Position numbers and translations under genes: made by a program. Below the pieces are notes generated by a model, which had not been told where the DNA came from, did no database searches, and worked only from the letters and a program-made list of their open reading frames with translations. A DNA stretch of 64,000 nucleotides from Ptychodera flava (taxonomy: Eukaryota > Hemichordata > Enteropneusta > Ptychoderidae): the NCBI RefSeq assembly GCF_041260155.1, contig NC_091940.1:31478875-31542874 (forward strand). The letters run 5' to 3'. Shown here piece after piece: positions 38,260 to 50,458 of this stretch; within the stretch, counting starts at the first letter, position 1, and each line of letters starts with the position of its first letter.

Positions 38260-38261
<2 letters not shown>

Positions 38262-38264
38262 ACT

Positions 38265-39185
38265 GAAGTTGAATTTGATGCTGATGTAAACGCCTGCCGA
38301 TAAGTAGCCTTCTCTCCCATTTGATAATGTTTAGAATTTCAAAAAACTTACCTCGAACTTTGAACTCCTATTTGCCAAAAGTTTACAGGGGCGGAGCACT
38401 ACGAGTACGCGAACGTTCCACTGTAATGATCGTGACTATGAAAGGTGCAGGGTCACGGAGCGAAGGTGCTACATACCAGTATTACTAGACCAAACCGAGC
38501 TCGGCCAATTGCAGAACCTTCAGGCGTATATGGGACAAAAAGCCTGTCACACCGATTTCGAGAGTCGGCATATCTCAACTAGTTCCCAGCCATTTAAAAG
38601 CTGTAGATACAGGAGGTGGATGCGGTAGGTAGTTTGAATGATTCCAATCACAATAGCTCTTCCGCCTAACTCAGTAAAGGGAGATCGAAGAAGCTAACAA
38701 TCATTTGGGCAAATGGGCTGCTTTGAGAATTAGTTATAATTTGTTTTCTAAAATCTGTGAATGGAGGTACATGTACATGTCTTTACTGCAGGCAAATACT
38801 TTGATGAGTTGAAATACCTATATTTATGGTTATTCTGTAAGACATCCCACAGTAAACGCCTATTGCCTGGTCATGAGGGCTTTATTACATGCCTCGAGGT
38901 GAATGCAAATCAGTGCATAGATTTGAATAGGAACATCGGGATGTTAGCGGGCCGGTGAACGATGTACTGACCGGTTTCCATGGTTACCCGGGCCAGGAAG
39001 CCTTTCGATGTTTTCCACGTCAAAGTAGACGCATATCGCTAGATGTAAAATATCCATGCGCGCACTGCTATTTTGACTTTCGTTAAAATCTGTTTGATGC
39101 TGGTCGATAATGGTAAAATTGTTTGAAAATGCCCTGCATGTAACTAAATGTCACATAGCATTAACTGTGAAGAGGCATGTAATAA
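38265..39185. other. Non-coding stretch
   Basis: No gene or element is recognised. Short open frames here have no recognisable domain. Confidence 0.35.
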
Positions 39186-39186
39186 A

Positions 39187-39311
39187 AATATTATTGCCTG
39201 AATACATGGGTTTATGTGCTCTCGCAGCAGGAGACAATTTGCCCTCCTGGCGTCGGGCAAATTGTCACCTGCTCTCGGGCACCTAAACCCATGTATTCAG
39301 GCAATAATATA
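39187..39311. mobile_element. Fold-back hairpin element
   Basis: Arms with AATATTATTGCCTGAATAC and its complement, extending through ACATGGGTTTA and GACAATTTGCCC, form a long hairpin. It directly abuts the next fold-back. Confidence 0.75.
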
Positions 39312-39312
39312 T

Positions 39313-39455
39313 AATAGCGCCCGTCTATTACCCCGAGGGGCCGTGTGTTACCAGAAACACATCGCTATTCCCCGAGGCCGTAGGCCGAGGGGTATAGCGA
39401 TGTGTTTCTGGTATTAAACACACGGCCACGAGGGGTAATAGACGAGCGCTATAGC
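39313..39455. mobile_element. Fold-back element (TATAGCGCCCG family), copy 2
   Basis: Inverted arms ATAGCGCCCGTCTATTACC... and ...GGTAATAGACGAGCGCTAT flank a GAGGCCGTAGGCCGAG centre. The arms contain AAACACATCGCTAT and its complement. Better preserved than copy 1 at 37048. Confidence 0.8.
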
Positions 39456-39483
39456 CCGAATAAAGACCAGGCTATAGGTGTTT

Positions 39484-40008
39484 TATAACACACCACATGC
39501 TCATGTTGTATTGTTATATAGTTTTTAATGTGTTTTAATATTTTGCACCGCAACAATCCATTGTGAAAAGTTTACTGGGCGATGTTTCCACAGCGGTTTC
39601 AGTTGTACGTGGTACCACTTTCTTTCAAAAAATATTCTAAGCATACCTAGCGACATCCTTAGTTGCACTTTAATCTTTTCCGTCGATGAGCTGTTCAAGT
39701 TCCTACGCTGTTGGAATGTTGGAAAATGTTGGAAAATCTGTTTTAGAGAATGTGTCGTTACCTATCCCGGACGCACATCACGTTCCAGTCATCCGCCATT
39801 GTTGCAAAGCTGCAGACGACACTACAGTCATGTGACCGGGCACTTTTCCAAATTTGGTCAGAACTATTTCCCTAGGGAAATAGCTTTTCGAAAAATACCC
39901 TCTGACGTCACTTTTGTTGATCCGGTGAGGACTAGACGTATCTATTTTCTCGTCACGTGTCGTATTCTGGCGAATCGCGACACGGAATGAGCATGTGGCG
40001 TGTTATAA
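39484..40008. mobile_element. 525-bp element with about 22-bp terminal inverted repeats
   Basis: TTATAACACACCACATGCTC at the left is matched by the complement of GAGCATGTGGCGTGTTATAA at the right with one mismatch. A diverged relative of its left part follows the fold-back at 37200-37460. No coding content is seen and the family is not recognised. Confidence 0.65.
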
Positions 40009-40009
40009 T

Positions 40010-40680
40010 TTTCTTACCCCAATGTGTCAGGCAATTGACTTCCTCCCGCCTGGTGCTCTTCGAAAATTTCCCACCAAACTATGCAGTGGCATATCTACTG
40101 GTTTAAAGAGATCATCAAGTAATTCAAGTAAGATTTCCCTCCAAGGGAAATCCCATATTTCAACGTTGATGACAGTTACTTATCTTACAAGACAAAGATA
40201 CAAATTTCTATATTCATTTCCTCGTGGGCTTTGTGTTTTCTTACGTATAAACAGGCGTATATGACCTCTATACCTCGTGGAATATTCCCAACGATACGCC
40301 TCAGCTCATTGGAAGCTTATAGGTAGAATCGACCTTCTCGTCACTACCTCCATGTTCGACGTCGCAGTTTACAGTCCCAACAATATAATAAATCTTTATT
40401 GTGATGCACTGCAGGAAGAAGACATTGTTTGTACATCCAGCCTTTATGTGGATTTTGAGTTTAACTTTGCACATTTGCAAACACCCTTTTCTTATTGCTT
40501 ACTGTGCAGTTTGTGGGGTGCCCCTGCGTGTCTCTTTAGTTTGCACCGTGTAGATAGCTGACTGTGTACCATCCAAGGGCACTCGGGGACGTCCTGTCAA
40601 AATATTGCCACATAAAGCATGCATTGAAGTAAAAACAGAGAGGAAAAAACGATATGTAGACAATACTGATTTGCATGAAA
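40010..40680. other. Non-coding stretch downstream of gene B
   Basis: No supported gene or element. Confidence 0.35.
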
Positions 40681-40686
40681 CTACAT

Positions 40687-40747
40687 TTTATTCAAGAAAG
40701 CCATTCACCGCCATATAAGCTTAGTTTATTTTTTGCCAACTTTTATT
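40687..40747 (-). terminator. Cluster of polyadenylation signals for gene B
   Basis: Three AATAAA hexamers occur on the minus strand (40747-40742, 40730-40725 and 40692-40687), about 455-515 nt past the gene B stop. Confidence 0.55.
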
Positions 40748-41200
40748 GTTGGTTTTTGGAACATAAAATTCTACTATTGTTTTCAGTTCAAAATGACTGT
40801 AATTCAAGAAATACTTTAATTTCTGAAATAGCTCAATGAAGGATAAAGTGGAACTCCGCCTAATTGGATATAACAGAATAAAAGTCTCGCCCATAGATTT
40901 ATCAATTTAGTATATTTATCACCTTAAATCACGTATTTTTCATTCCATCGATATGGATAATTTGACCAGTTCTTAAAATTATACTTTGTTCATTGGCATT
41001 TTTCCTTTCCATTGTCAGCTTGTCATCTCCAATGTATTGTTGGTTGCTTGAGTGGCATTCAGACAGATACAGTCCATATGGCCGGGATAAAGAGGCTGTG
41101 AAATATTTGCGGACGGAAGTTCCCTATGGATATTCAGACAGGTCGCTTAAAGTGTTCTTAACTGCTGACTATTCTGACAAATATCTACTGGACTCATCTT

Positions 41201-44200
41201 TTAGGCGATTTCAAGTTTACCAGTCTTGTACTTCTGTCCTTTACACAGGAACATATCTTCGTCTTCGCCAAGCGGGCAATCCTTTTTACCGTCACATTTT
41301 AGCTTGGACGGCAGACAGGTGCTGTCGCGACACTGGAAATCCGTCTCTCTGCAGCCGCACTCACTCTCATCCTCGCCGTATGTACAGTCTCGGACACCAT
41401 CGCACTCCTTTGACTGTGCAATGCAGGACCCGTCATCACAGAGGAAATCGCTTTCAGAACAACACCCCACTTCGTCTTCACCGTCTGGGCAGTCAAACTG
41501 ACCGTCGCATACGGAGCTCGGGTCAACGCAGGACTTGTCCGCACAGAGTAATTCCCACTCTTCACAGAAACAGGCATGCAACATTTCGTCTTCCCCATCG
41601 TGGCAATCAGGGTGTCCGTCACACAACGAGAAATATTCCAAGCATCCACCGGTAGTACAGCTGAATTGATCTGCCAAGCATGTGCAATTTCGTTCATCCT
41701 CGCCGTTTGAACAGTCATACAGCGCATCACATTGCCAATCGGATATTATACATTTACCGTCATCACATTCGAAACCATTACAATCCGCTTCTTCACTGCT
41801 GAACTGGCAGTAGTCTTGTTGTTCATCCGAATGGTCATAGCAATCGGATATACCATCACACAGCCACGCATAAGGTATACAGAAGCCGTCGGGACATTGG
41901 AAATCGCAACAGTCGGTTTCGTCGGACCCATCCAAGCAGTCAGCTATGCCATCACAGAGTGAAAACTCGGGAATGCATTGATTACCATCGACACAGGGGA
42001 TCTCTAGATTGCTGCAGTATCCATTGTTGTCACAACCCTCTTCATCCTCACCATCAGAGCAGTCTGGAATGTCATTGCACTGTAGGCTACCATCAATGCA
42101 GTCGCCATTTCCGCATAGAAAGCTGTCAGACTGACACGAGTTACAGCCCAATTCATCACTACCGTCACTGCAGTCAGGCCCGCCATCACACGCTAAGTCT
42201 GGATGGATACATTCACCACTGGTACAGAGAAATTTGTCACTCGTGCATGTAGAAGATTTGCAATGGCTTTCATCCTCCCCATCGACACAATCACTAACAT
42301 CGTCGCATACTTTGCTTGCCGAAATACACCAACCATCACTGCATCTGTACTCTGAGTCGAGATGGCATTCTTTACGTTCGTCTTCCTCTTCCTCAGCATC
42401 ACCGTGATGATTGCTTAGGTCATCATCATCATCATGATCATGATCATGATCATGATCATGATCATCATCATCATCACTGTAATCACTGTAATTGTAATCA
42501 TCCCAATGTTGTTGTTCTCCCATTTCTTCATATTGTTCTTGTTCTTGTTCTTCTTCCTCTTGTTCTTGTTCTTGTTCTTGTTCTTCTTCCTCTTGTTCTT
42601 GTTCTTCTTCATTTTTGCCGGCATCTTCTCCCTGTCCACCATCTCCTTCCACTTCCTCTTGACAATTTTCCTCGTCGATGCCATCCCAGCAGTCATTTAC
42701 ACCGTTGCATGCCAAATTTTTAGGAATGGAAAGTCCGCCGCTGCATTTTATTAAGTGTTCTTCATTAGTAACAGACTCACAATCTTTCTCATCATCTCCA
42801 TCGGCACAATCATTCTTTGCATCGCAGACCGATGCACCAGAAATGCAGGCTCCATCAGAGCAGGTAAACTGATCTGAAAGGCATAGGCAGCCACGCTCAT
42901 CTTCGCCTGTTTCGCAGTCTGGAGCGCCATTACAGACCAATGGCTGTGCTATACAATCTCCGTTTGCACAGCGGAAGCTGCCAGCTGAGCAACCATTACA
43001 GCCACATTCATCAGTTCCATCAAAACAGTCAGGGTGGCCATCGCACACGGCGCAAGGTGAAATACAGCTACCATCCGGACAATAGTAATCGTTTTCTCGA
43101 CAAACACTCCCACCGCAAACTGCTTCGTCTTCGGCACTCTCACAGTCCACACGTCCGTCACAGAGATTACCGATAGCGATGCATTCTCCCGAGGCACAGT
43201 TGTACTCGTGAAAACCACACATGGGACAGTTGCGTTCATCAAAACCACATTGACAGTCCTGGTATCCGTCGCAGACGAGACCTTGTAGTATGCATAAACC
43301 ATCACTGCATCGAAATTCGTCGGAGAAGCAACTGTCCTGTTGAGAACAACGAGACTCGTCTTGACCGCAAGGGCAGTCATGCCACCCATCGCACTTGAAG
43401 TGGGAAGGAATTGTACTCCAATCCGCACAGGACATACCATCGACGCCTGACGGGAAACCTGCAATTTCGTAGCAAGCAAGATAGGGAGTTATTTATTAAT
43501 TTGAAAGAGATTGATGCATAAGTTGTCGCTCAGATATGATGGCGTTTAATTGTTTTGCACATTCTCAAATCCATACCTATGCGTAATACTGGTCGTTTGG
43601 AAGTTTCACAACCTCTTTTCGACTGATAAACTGTACATTTATTTGATTTCAATGAATTTAATATTTTTATTATGTACGCCTGGAAGTTGTTTTAATGTTT
43701 GTATCAAATAGCTCTACGTCAGTCTATTTGATCAAAGCAATGCCAAAGCTGTTTACTATACCTTGTCCGATAAGCATTGAGCGCTTCTCAAGTCCTTCAT
43801 TATTCCTCGAGATCTGTGAGGTGGGTAAAACATAATGTTCCAGTCAAAATAGGGTTAGACCCACCACAAATTGCAACAGAATTTTTTTCTTCGGAATGCA
43901 TTTCAGAGAGGTACCCAGAACAACATATTAAAAGTTTACTCGATTCCACCTTGGGGAAATATGTCTAATTTGCATAAATCAAATATGGCGGCCAACCATC
44001 CAACAAAATAACATAATTTGCTATATATCGCATGTTAAACAAGCTATTTCAGTGATTTCAAAGTCTGACACTAGTAATTTGGCCCAGGGAATTATTTTGG
44101 AGGTATAATGTTCCTTATAGGTACTTTCCTAATTTGCATAATTCCAATATGGCGGCCAACATTCCTACAAGGGACATTTTCGGTCATATACCACATATTA

Positions 44201-47200
44201 AACAAACTATTTCAGTGATTTTAAAGTTAAAAGTATATTTCTTTGGCATGGATAAACGATTTTCGAGATGCTACGATTTGCATTGGTAATTTGTTAATTT
44301 GCATAAATACAATATGGTGGCCAACATTCCTACAAAGGACATTGTCGGTCATACACCACGCATTAAACAAGCTATTTCTTTGATTTTAAAGTTTTAATAT
44401 TTTTCTTGGGTATGAAGAAACACTTTTAGTGGCTCAAGTTTTACAAAGGCCCTTTGATAATTTGCATAAATTAAATATGGCTGCCATATTAATGGCCCAT
44501 GGCTTAATAGCTACTAATATAAATAACGGTTTTGGTATAGTTTTTAGCACTAGGAAACTATCAAGAAGGAACTGTTAAATCCTTGGACATTCATTTTTAT
44601 TTTTTTTTATTTTTCTGTATATGACGACTGTTAATGTTAATGAATGTTAGTCTTCTGAATGATATATTCTCTTTTTAAATATAACATTGAATTTATCTGT
44701 GTGTGGCATTTTCGTAATTTGTAAGGGTGTTTAACACTCTACAGTGTCAAAGCATGTAATCTGTAATGTTTACTGTTAAAAAAGGGGTGTTCAAAATCTT
44801 TAGTTTTTAATTTAGACTGAACCCCCTTCTTATGGATGGGTGCATCTTTATAAGATCCCTTAGATGATAGGCAAGAAGTCATCACACATACCAGCAAAAT
44901 ACAATAAACACAACAAAGCTAAAAAAACAGAAAAAATGATATGACCGAAATAAAAAGTGTCGTAATACTCACAAATTGAAACTTAGCACTATTGCAAACA
45001 ATGTCAGATTCATAAAAACTTTCTGGACACACAAACTCAAAAAAATATGAAAACTGCATGCTTTAGCAAAGACTTACAATTAATCCAGACACAGAATTCA
45101 ACTATTACACAATACAAAGAAGTACATCTTGAGTCATTTTTCCAAGTGTCATTTTGCAGATGTACATGTTTGTATCGTGTAACAGTTGGATTCTGTTGGG
45201 CTAATGAGTTGTTTGAATTAATTTTAAGTTTTTGCTAAGCATGCAATTTTCAATTTTTGTGAGTTTGTGTGTTGATCAAGTTTTTAAGAGTTTGACATTG
45301 TTTGCATCAGCGCTAAGTTTTAATTTGTTTCTATTGTGGCATGTGTTATTTTTGGTCACATTATTTTATTTTTTGCATTGTTATTATCTTTGTTGTGTTT
45401 ATTGTATTTTTGCTGTTACATGTGATGACTTCTTGCCTATCATCTAGGGGGATGTACCAAAGATGCACTCGTCCATAAGGAAGGGGTTCAGTCTAAATTA
45501 GAAACTAAAGATTTTGTCCACGACTTTTTTAAAACAGTAAACATTAAAGATTACATGTTTTAACACTGTAAAGTATAAAGCACCTATAAAAATCACAAAT
45601 AATGCCGTACACAGATGAATCCAATGTTATATTCAGAAAGAGATTATTATTAGATGACTAACAATCATTAACGGTTGTCATATTTAGAAAAATCACAAAT
45701 AATTAAAATTGCATGACTTTCTTACAACTCAATAGTAAACGCACATCAACATATACGTATTTTAATCCGTTCGGAAGTCATATATGTAAGTCTACCAAAT
45801 TTGCTTTAACATTCTTTTCAAAATACAATATATTTATGGGGTATTTTAACGAATTCAGGTATCACAGACACCTATTAAAATAAACTTTTATTCGTAAATG
45901 GATCGTTATTGTATGTAAATTTTCTATATTTTTAAAAATAAATGTTCAAGGCCTTAATGTGGAGCTGCACGTTGCCAACACAGTTTTTTCGAAGGAATAT
46001 TCTCATCTAAGATGACAAGGAAACCCTTACAAACTATTTTGTGAAATGTAATATTTCACTTGAAACAAGAGTATATCCTCATTCTAAAATGGAATGGGCT
46101 GAACAACTGACACTCAAAAAGTGCTTTAAATCATGGTTAGCAAAATAAAAATGCCTCTAATTCAAAATGTAAGAATTTTATTACAAAACAAAATAGTTGT
46201 TTTGTTATATAGCATTTAAAAACATAATGTGAAAATTTCAGAAAATATGACCCAGCCAGAACAGTTATATTCTTTGGAAATCTTGAAATTCGGATAAAAG
46301 GGAAGCAGGAATTCGGGTGATTTGCATACATTTGCATACATTAACCCTTCTATATCATGCTATCTACTTACGACTGCTTGCCAAGCTAAAAGGTGAACCT
46401 AACCAATTTTAATCTTGGGTTAACAAATTAATAAAAATTTGAAGAATATTTTCAAAATACAGTGCGTTGGGTGCTGTGCCCTCTTGACAGTTTTTTCTTG
46501 ATATTCCTATTCCTAAAAACTCTACCATAACCTTATTTATATTAGAAGCTATTTGGGCATTAATTTGGCAGCCATATTTAATTTCTGAAAATCATCAAAG
46601 TGTCTTTTAAAAACATTGAACCACAAAAGGTGTTTCTTCATGCTCAAGAAATATAATTAAACTTCAAAATGGCTGAAATAGATTGTTCAATACATTTTAT
46701 GACAGAAAATTTCTTTTGTATTGGATTTATGCAAATTAACGAAGTGCCAACGCAAATCATTGCACCTCAAACATCATTTGTCCATGCCAAAGAAATATAC
46801 TTTTAACTTTGAAATCACAGAAATAGCTTGTTTAACCCTTTGACTGCTGTAATTTTTTACACCAAAATTTTAATGCAATATTTTACCAATTTCTGTGAAC
46901 ATTTCTGTACGTTTTTTTCATAATTTTGGACCAAATGGATATCATTTTTCAGCAGCTACAGATTTTTATCAAAATTTTGGCAAAAAGCAGAAAAATTGAC
47001 TGTGGTACATTTTATAAAGTTGACAAAAATAGAGTTTGGCGCCCAAAAGGGTTAATACATGGTATATGATAGAAATGTCTTTTGTAGGTATGTTGGCAAC
47101 CCTATTGGAGTTATGCAAATTAACGAAGTACCTAAGCAAATCATTGCATCTCGAAAATTGTTTGTCCATGCCAAAGATATACACTTTTAACTTCGAAATC

Positions 47201-48447
47201 ACAGAAATGGCTTGTTTACCCTTTGACTGCTGTAATTTTTTACACCAAAATTTTAATGCAATATTTTACCAATTTCTGTGAACTTTTCTGTACGGTTTTT
47301 TCATAATTTTGGACCAAATGGATATCATTTTTCAGCAGCTACATATTTTTATCAAAATTTTGGCAAAAAGCAGAAAAATTGACTGTGGTACATTTTATAA
47401 AGTTGACAAAAATAGACTTTGGCGCCAAAAGGGTTAATACGTGGTATATGACAGAAAATGTCTTTTGTAGGTATGTTGGCCACCATATTGGAATTATGCA
47501 AATTAACAAATTACCTATGCAAATCATAGAATCTCGAAAATCGTTTGTCCATGCCTAAGAAATATACTTTTAACTTTAAAATCACTGAAATAGCTTGTTT
47601 AATACGTGGTATATGACCGAAAATGTCTTTTGTAGGAATGTTGGCCGCCATATTGGAATTATGCAAATTAACGAGGTGCCTATATGAAACATTATACCTC
47701 TAAAATGATTCCCTGAGCCAAATAACTAGTGCCAGTCTTGAAATATCTGAAATAGCTTGTTTAATATGTGATATATAGCCAATTATGTTATTTTGTTGGA
47801 TGGTTGGCCGCCATATTTGATTTATGCAAATTAGACATATTTCCCCAAGGTGGATTCGAGTAAACTTTTAATATGTTGTTCTGGGTACCTCATTAAAATG
47901 CATTCTGAAGAAAAAAATTCTGTTGCAATTTGTGGTGGGTTAGGTGCCAAAATCTCGTAGATTGACTGGACTAAAAGTTTGAGTCAAAATCTTGTAGATA
48001 TCTGGATGTGTTTTTCAATTGCACTGATATATGCACCACCGTGTACCATTGGTCTAAGGAGTCGATTTTTATATTATTTATCCGATTTGCTTCTCAGACA
48101 GAAAGTTTATAGTGATCGGGTGAGTAGTTTCAATTGGAATAAAATATTAAAGCCATCCACTGTGTATTTTCTAGACGACAACAACAATGCGTTATGAAGG
48201 AATGACTTACAAACTTGTCGGGAAACAGATACCAGAAGCCACTCTGGCTTCCAAAGTTGCTTGGAGCAAATGGCGCTCGACGGACCGTGTCATCGTAAAC
48301 GCCAAGATGAACATCCTCACTCTTGTAAACTTTGGATTCTGGGAACGAAGCGCCCCATCGTCGTTGAATGCCGCCTGGCCTCAAAGAGAACGGTTCAACG
48401 GCAACACTGCGTAATGCAACGCATACCAAAAACGCCAACTTCAACAT
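41201..48447 (-). CDS. Gene B: secreted protein with 17 LDLa modules and an acidic Glu/Gln-Asp/His linker (848 aa predicted)
   Basis: Three exons join in phase: 48447-48211 (79 codons, donor GTAAGT), 43813-43762 (52 nt, phase 0 in, 1 out) and 43458-41201 (acceptor ATTGCAG, stop at 41201). Residues 1-17 form a signal peptide (MLKLAFLVCVALRSVAV). Seven LDLa modules span about residues 107-360. An acidic linker of about 95 residues follows, with EEQEQE repeats and a DHDHDHDH tract. Ten more modules run to about residue 832. Modules 1 and 7 lack C1 and C3. There is no membrane segment and the tail is short. The exon plan (signal exon, mini-exon, one giant LDLa exon, same phases) matches gene A, showing common descent. 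Likely role: extracellular calcium-dependent ligand binding, with possible metal binding by the DH tract (inference). Intron 1 is almost wholly a 4.08-kb palindrome. Confidence 0.85.
42376..42660 (-). repeat. Coding microsatellite-like linker in gene B
   Basis: Within the giant exon, GAA/CAA-type codon repeats encode Glu/Gln runs (about 42535-42615) and a GATCAT repeat encodes alternating Asp-His (about 42430-42465). They keep the frame open and separate LDLa modules 7 and 8. Confidence 0.85.
46834..47054. mobile_element. piggyBac-type MITE in the right arm, copy 1
   Basis: TTAA precedes CCCTTTGACTGC at the left and AAAAGGG precedes TTAA at the right, which is the piggyBac target and terminal pattern. 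The unit of about 220 bp interrupts a tandem unit of the palindrome. Confidence 0.7.
47215..47437. mobile_element. piggyBac-type MITE in the right arm, copy 2
   Basis: Nearly identical to the copy 380 bp to the left, and in the same position relative to the tandem unit. It probably arose by duplication of unit plus insert rather than a second insertion. Confidence 0.7.
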
Positions 48448-48486
48448 TTTGCAGGAAACTGAGGTTTGGTGAGACCGGAGCTAGGG

Positions 48487-48492
48487 TTTATG
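48487..48492 (-). promoter_or_regulatory. TATA-like box of gene B
   Basis: CATAAA on the minus strand lies about 40-45 nt before the gene B start codon, which would imply a very short leader. Weak evidence. Confidence 0.25.
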
Positions 48493-48871
48493 TGTGCAAG
48501 TAGTCGTCTTCCTGGTTAGGTTTGGTACTTTGGGCAAATCTTTTACCGGTAAAATATTCACTTCAGTAAAACCTGGCGGACACGATTCTTCCATGATCTC
48601 ACACTTCCGTTTGCCTTGAAGCCACCGTATTTAACTTACGAGCACAGAAAAAATGTTTTCAAACTCTCATTCAGTAGAAGGGTATTTCCGATCTGTACAT
48701 GTCTGCACAAGCTCTCTCCCCATCACATACAACTAAGCGCTAGTCGTGGATTTACAAGGAATTTCCAAAAATTTAAATGAACGTAAATTACATTGTATTG
48801 CTTTCAGTCATGTTTTTGTGATTCGAACCACAGCCCTTAATCTGTAATGGAACATTTCTTTCTATAGCTAT

Positions 48872-49447
48872 TGTTACGTGCAGAGAAAACGAACAAAAGG
48901 GTGAACTCAGCAGTTTCCGTTTAAACAAAATTTATTACGAAAACAAAACTAATTGCTAAGTCAGGGACAGAGTACAAGCTTTAAAAGTGTACAGACTACT
49001 TATCTCAGCTGGGACGGCAAAGCTCCAGTCTCAGAGTTGTAACAGTCAGTTGGATGAATGAACAGTCCTTTGGCTTGCAGGCTTGAAGCTGCACAAAGTC
49101 CACAGTATAAATCCAGCGTTGACAGTGAAGGTCTTGGAAAGTCTTGAGAATGACACTGCTGGAGTTTAGTAACACACAAGAGACACGATCCCAAAAGTCT
49201 GACTGGAAGCTGTGCACGTCCCCTTTTATATACACATGCATATAAGAACAATCTAGAACTTTTATTGACATGCTAGTTACTGTGCTAAAATTATCTCCCT
49301 TACACAACTAATCAACTTTCCAGAACATTCCAAACATGACTAATTGAATTCAAGGTTGTGAGGTCATCAAGGGCAGTGACCTTGAGAATGTTCTAGACTA
49401 ATTGAACTCAGGTCATGATGAGTGTGGGGGAAATGACCTACATAACA
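48872..49447 (-). mobile_element. Solo LTR of an LTR retrotransposon (fossil)
   Basis: The 576-bp unit starts TGTTATGTAGG and ends ACGTAACA when read on the minus strand, and is flanked by CTAT on both sides, consistent with a 4-bp target duplication. A TATATAAAAGG promoter box lies at about 49230. No internal region or second LTR is present in the window, so it is a solo LTR. The Gypsy group is likely but not proven. Ends look whole, suggesting moderate age. Confidence 0.7.
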
Positions 49448-49449
49448 CT

Positions 49450-50455
49450 ATGATAACAAGTTCAAATATCGGTTTTAATATCATGAGGTCAAGCTTTATT
49501 AGTGAAAATTTCACAGTTGTCGAAACGCTTTACGTCGAATCTCATCTGCTAACGCGCGTCGAGTGAAAAACAAACGGTGATCCACTTTCATTAAAACCAC
49601 GTATTTTCGCACATTTCTGTTAGTATGCACAGTGAACTTCAAGCCAACGCTAACGTGTTATTTCTTTACAAATCTTGCCTTCAAATGCACGAGAAAATGG
49701 ACAGAAATTACAGGGAGGGGGGTGTGGTCCAATGTATAGGTCCCCTAATGTTGACGTTTAGGTATTAGTAAGTTTCTTGATAAACTATAATAGTGCTCTC
49801 TGTACAATTACAAGCCAAACGATAAATGAAGGTATACATTACAACCGTTTTCTCTCTTACTTTTGAATTGCCAATCGGACTTCAAGTATAGTTGAAAGAT
49901 TTAATTATTTTGAAATATGATCTCTTTTCATCAATTTACCAGAAACTTGCATGACAGTTATTACTTGTAAAGGTTAAAAAGTATTCTTTTGAAGTTCGCA
50001 GTTCAAATAATGTGATGAGCAATGATATGTAAATTAAGACATGTTATTGATATTTTCTCTGACACTCAGGGGGAGGGTCACTTTCTTTGCAAATGGAAAT
50101 TCGGGACGGTAACTTATTTTCTTGCAAAGGGTCACTATTCTCCGCTCGGCTTCAGCTCGGTGACTTGATATCGTGTAGTCCATGTAACATTTATTCAAAC
50201 TGAACCTACTTAGCTTTAAGTTAACATCTATAAGATGAAGCAGGCAATTGTGTCTGATTTACCCACAAATTATGTTTTAGCATCGCTGCGCCTGAATTAT
50301 CAGGGTATGGATGTTGTTATTGCCTTATTGTAGAGATAAGGATTCCTTCCATCGTAACCTAAAACATACACCATGATATGAAAAAAAGGAAGATATCCGT
50401 CTGTCCGAGCGAAGGTATGTACTTTAATTCACATCAACCTACCTATCTACCTATA
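49450..50455. other. Non-coding stretch
   Basis: No gene or element is recognised. Confidence 0.35.
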
Positions 50456-50458
50456 CCT

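Larger units (their letters stand above)
43859..47940. mobile_element. 4.08-kb palindromic element filling gene B intron 1
   Basis: The outer ends ACCCACCACAAATTGCAAC at 43859 and its complement ending at 47940 begin two inverted arms that pair continuously to a centre near 45145 with essentially no spacer. Each arm contains degenerate tandem units marked by AATATGGCGGCCAAC or its complement: about four in the left arm and about six in the right. TAG lies outside both ends and may be a target duplication. It resembles Foldback-type elements with internally repetitive long inverted repeats. No coding frame is seen. Confidence 0.8.
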
